DNA of 64,000 bases from Casuarius casuarius (taxonomy: Eukaryota > Chordata > Aves > Casuariiformes > Casuariidae). The notes beneath the pieces were generated by a model. That model had not been told where the DNA came from, did not search any database, and saw only the letters and a list, made by a program, of their open reading frames with translations. The stretch spans positions 1,756,837-1,820,836 of the forward strand of contig PTFA01000035.1 of the NCBI GenBank assembly GCA_003342895.1, read 5' to 3'. Positions 61,501 through 64,000 of this stretch are shown one piece after another. Numbering within the stretch: the first letter of the stretch is position 1; each line of letters begins with the position of its first letter. A program made the translations under genes and the position numbers.

Positions 61501-63632
61501 ATTTGTATATTTTTCAATTAGTTTAATTTAGCAGAAGATAATCTGTAATGTCATCAAGTTAAAAAAAAGTGAACAGTTTTTGTCTTCTAGAAGTGATCTG
61601 TTTAAGGAATTAATGAAGCTATAGTAGTGTAAAAATGATGTTCTGAAACATAGAATCAGGCCAACTAGATACACTCTGAGACTTTAAAATATACTTGGTG
61701 GAACGTTAGCATCTGATCCCTGAGAAATCCAATTGTCCCTCTTGAAGAATGTGTATGTGTATTTGGGTAAGCATTATCTGATCTACTTAGTAAATGCTGT
61801 TGCCTTGCTGAGCACAACTGGCTTTGCAAGCAGAGTTAGAAATGGAGAAACATCTCTTGAATGCATTTACTACAACTCTATCTTACTAAAGATACTTTAG
61901 GAGACATTTTCTTACATGTGGATGAGTAGCACTGGAGAAAGAAACTATCAAGGAGAAGTTTCATGTAGGCATACTGTAATTTATCCACCTGACTGTGTCT
62001 TTCAGCACTAAACATGTTACTTGTCTTTGCAGTCACTTACATTTCAAGGTAGGACTGTGACATGAATACTGTCACTGATTAGTTTAATATTCCCAATGAA
62101 CCATAAATTAAATATATTCTCCTGGGTGAATGTCATTGTATGAGCATTAAAACTGCTGTTAAGAGGATTTGGATCAAGATTTTTAAAATCTTGAAGGCTG
62201 TCATCTTTAAAGATGAATAAAGAGGCTGAAGTGAGAGAGAAGGCAATATATCACAACATTCACTTACCATATGCCATGGGAAAAGTACACTATTTCTATT
62301 TTAACTAAAGACAAGAAGGAGGATGTTACTCACAGAGTAAATGAACTTTCTCTACAGGAAACTGCTTCTAGCCAAAGCTGATATTGGGAACTTCTGTAAG
62401 ACTTAGCTTGGCTGTAGATTGGGTATTGTACCAATTCAGCGTAGCTCTTTGAAAATGGCAGTAGGACTTAAGAGTTCCTCATCTCCAAATAGCTGTGCAA
62501 GTCACCATTTTTAGCTTGGCTTTCCTAAGGAAGCAAAGCTTATGCAATCATGCTCCATTAATACTCCCTAGTCACTTTGAACCCAGTGGCTTACTTGACT
62601 GAAATTTGACAGAAATATCAAAACATAAGATATTCCTTTCCTCTAAGTTTTGGAAGCTTTTGTACTGGGTAGAGGAGAAGCACTAAGTCTCTTATCAAGA
62701 AAAGAAAGTCTTATTAGATATCAGAGTCCAGCTGGAAGACACACTGAAAGCATGGAAAAGCTTTTATCCAACTGACAAGGCAAACTGCAACTTGGCCCCT
62801 AAGTCAATGGTTTTCTTAAATGGATTCTCTGGTGCATAACAGAATGAGTTTATACATAGTAGAATTCAATCGAAAAGGTAATGTGCCACAATACAAAATT
62901 CCACTGAAAATCAGTCTTCAGTAGTTTAGGAAATGACTTCATTTTTTCAGTAATGGTTCTGGTTAGGAAGTTCATCTTTCATTTGGGAACACTTTGTTTA
63001 AATATGTGAGGAAAATAAAAACATAGGCAAGTGATAGTGTGGACCTAAACTTTTGCATTACAGACAACTAGCATTTTGTCTGGAGCATTTCTGAAACTGC
63101 TGTGATGCAGGCAAGCTGTTGCATGTTGCAGAGCTCAAAATGTGTTTTATTTTTCTTCCAAAGAACAGTGAAGAAATCTATGATCAGTCTTAAAGTAATG
63201 ATTAACTGGAAAAACAAGTTCCTTGAATTCAGTTTCTCAAAGCTAGGTGAAGATTTGGACTGGTCTGCTGAAGCTAGCCAGCAGTTCTTCTAAGAAGAGG
63301 CATATGCCTCAAAGATTTTTTTTACACAGCATAAGGATTTGATGCCTTTCAGGCACACTAAGGTCAGTTGCACGGTCCATGATGATGGAGTCACTGTGCC
63401 ATGAGTCCCCTTCCTTTTAATATGGTGTCAGAATGGTAGTAGTGTTGGACTGATTTGTTACTGCTGGACTTTAACTGTCCTTTGTTATTCCCTCTTTCTC
63501 TATAAACCTGGAGTAATAGGCATTAATTGTCTGAAATCTTTCAAAAAGGGAGAAGTTGCTTCGAATACCAAATTAACCCGAGAAACAGTTCCCTCTGTGT
63601 AGTAACAAGTATATTTATTAACTTTTTTACAG
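58534..63632. other. Non-coding stretch with a pyrimidine tract
   Basis: No gene is supported. At 60051-60094 the plus strand is almost pure pyrimidine (CTTCCTTTC then T runs broken by single C). An acceptor-like TGTGTTCTTTTCTGACAG ends near 60287 but no matching donor or coding frame follows. The remaining sequence is AT-rich. Confidence 0.5.
60051..60094. repeat. Low-complexity pyrimidine tract
   Basis: Forty-four bases of T with scattered C on the plus strand. A simple-sequence tract, able in principle to form triplex or to serve as a polypyrimidine tract, but with no adjacent AG used by an obvious exon. Confidence 0.9.
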
Positions 63633-63735
63633 AGGTGGTTGTATTCATGAAGGTGAAAGGAGAGGCCATCACAATCTGGATGGGGAGGCCATGCAACCAC
63701 AGGGCTGCTGCTGGGCCTTATGAGTTGTACTACAG
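63633..63735 (+). other. Exon-like segment, 103 bp
   Basis: A strong acceptor (ATTTATTAACTTTTTTACAG) and a strong donor (CTACAG|GTGATG) bracket 103 bp. Only one of three frames is open, giving 33 full codons: VVVFMKVKGEAITIWMG then RPCNHRAAAGPYELYY, entered in phase 1 and left in phase 2. GC is higher than in the flanks. I recognise no family. It could be an exon of a gene that continues beyond the window, or a chance splice pair. Confidence 0.25.
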
Positions 63736-64000
63736 GTGATGGAGGAGAAAGAGGCAGGAGACCTGCTTTCTTTACTCTTTCTCAAGTGAAAATACAGATC
63801 CTTATGCAATTCATCCTGGATAGTCACTTTGAATTTTTGCCTCGTGCCTGCAACCAGTGGCAAAACAACAAAATCACTTTATTCCATGTCTGCTTATCCA
63901 TTGCTTGCTTTGTGGGTGACTTGGAATGAAATCCAGACTTATCGTTTATGTGCCGCAGTACCTGTGTACACAGAAAGTAGCACAGATTTGAGTTTAAATA
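63736..64000. other. Window end, nothing identified
   Basis: A short, ordinary stretch after the last exon-like segment. No element ends and no gene. Confidence 0.5.

Noticed and set aside
1..64000. CRISPR arrays, operons, telomeric repeats and intact endogenous retroviruses
   Set aside because: I looked for regularly spaced repeats, clustered collinear genes, TTAGGG arrays and paired LTRs with coding interiors and saw none.

Overview
The window looks like avian nuclear DNA. The main evidence is four CR1 LINE copies, the dominant bird retroposon, in an AT-rich, CpG-poor background with no operons, no ribosome binding sites and no long intact reading frames. One CpG-dense island contains an assembly gap, a common fault of bird assemblies. 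Two isolated N bases (12760, 12814) also mark it as draft sequence. I cannot name the species or the locus.

No gene can be named. Long frames that appear to span 15433-16474 are open only because they run through 572 unknown bases. The remaining open frames are short, the longest N-free one being about 119 codons at 35476-35835. The best reading is a long intron and/or intergenic tract around one CpG-island promoter.

Layout: (1) 1-15.35 kb is AT-rich and non-coding, with a possible old SINE piece near 9.8 kb and two weak minus-strand exon candidates near 6.5-7.0 kb. (2) 15.36-16.69 kb is a CpG island with its core missing (gap 15767-16338); it has good splice donors pointing outward on both sides, so it may be a bidirectional promoter. 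(3) 16.7-34.7 kb is non-coding, with a minus-strand CR1 (18601-19185), an old LINE reverse-transcriptase fragment with a decayed YADD box (24255-24450), a 225-bp exon-like segment (26462-26686) and two hAT-like terminal motifs. (4) 34.7-35.8 kb has a CR1 3' end followed by two neighbouring, phase-compatible exon-like segments. (5) 35.8-58 kb is mostly featureless apart from an unusual internally deleted CR1 (42345-43640), which keeps parts of ORF1, ORF2 and the 3' end, and a small GC-raised block with two palindromes near 52 kb. (6) 58-64 kb has an exon-like segment, a CR1 3' end, a long pyrimidine tract and one more exon-like segment at 63633-63735.

The plus-strand exon-like segments all lie downstream of the CpG island, so they could belong to one transcript starting there. 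This is a hypothesis: their phases do not all join directly, I recognise no protein family in any of them, and chance splice-site pairs are expected in 64 kb. Transcript data or cross-species alignment would decide it.
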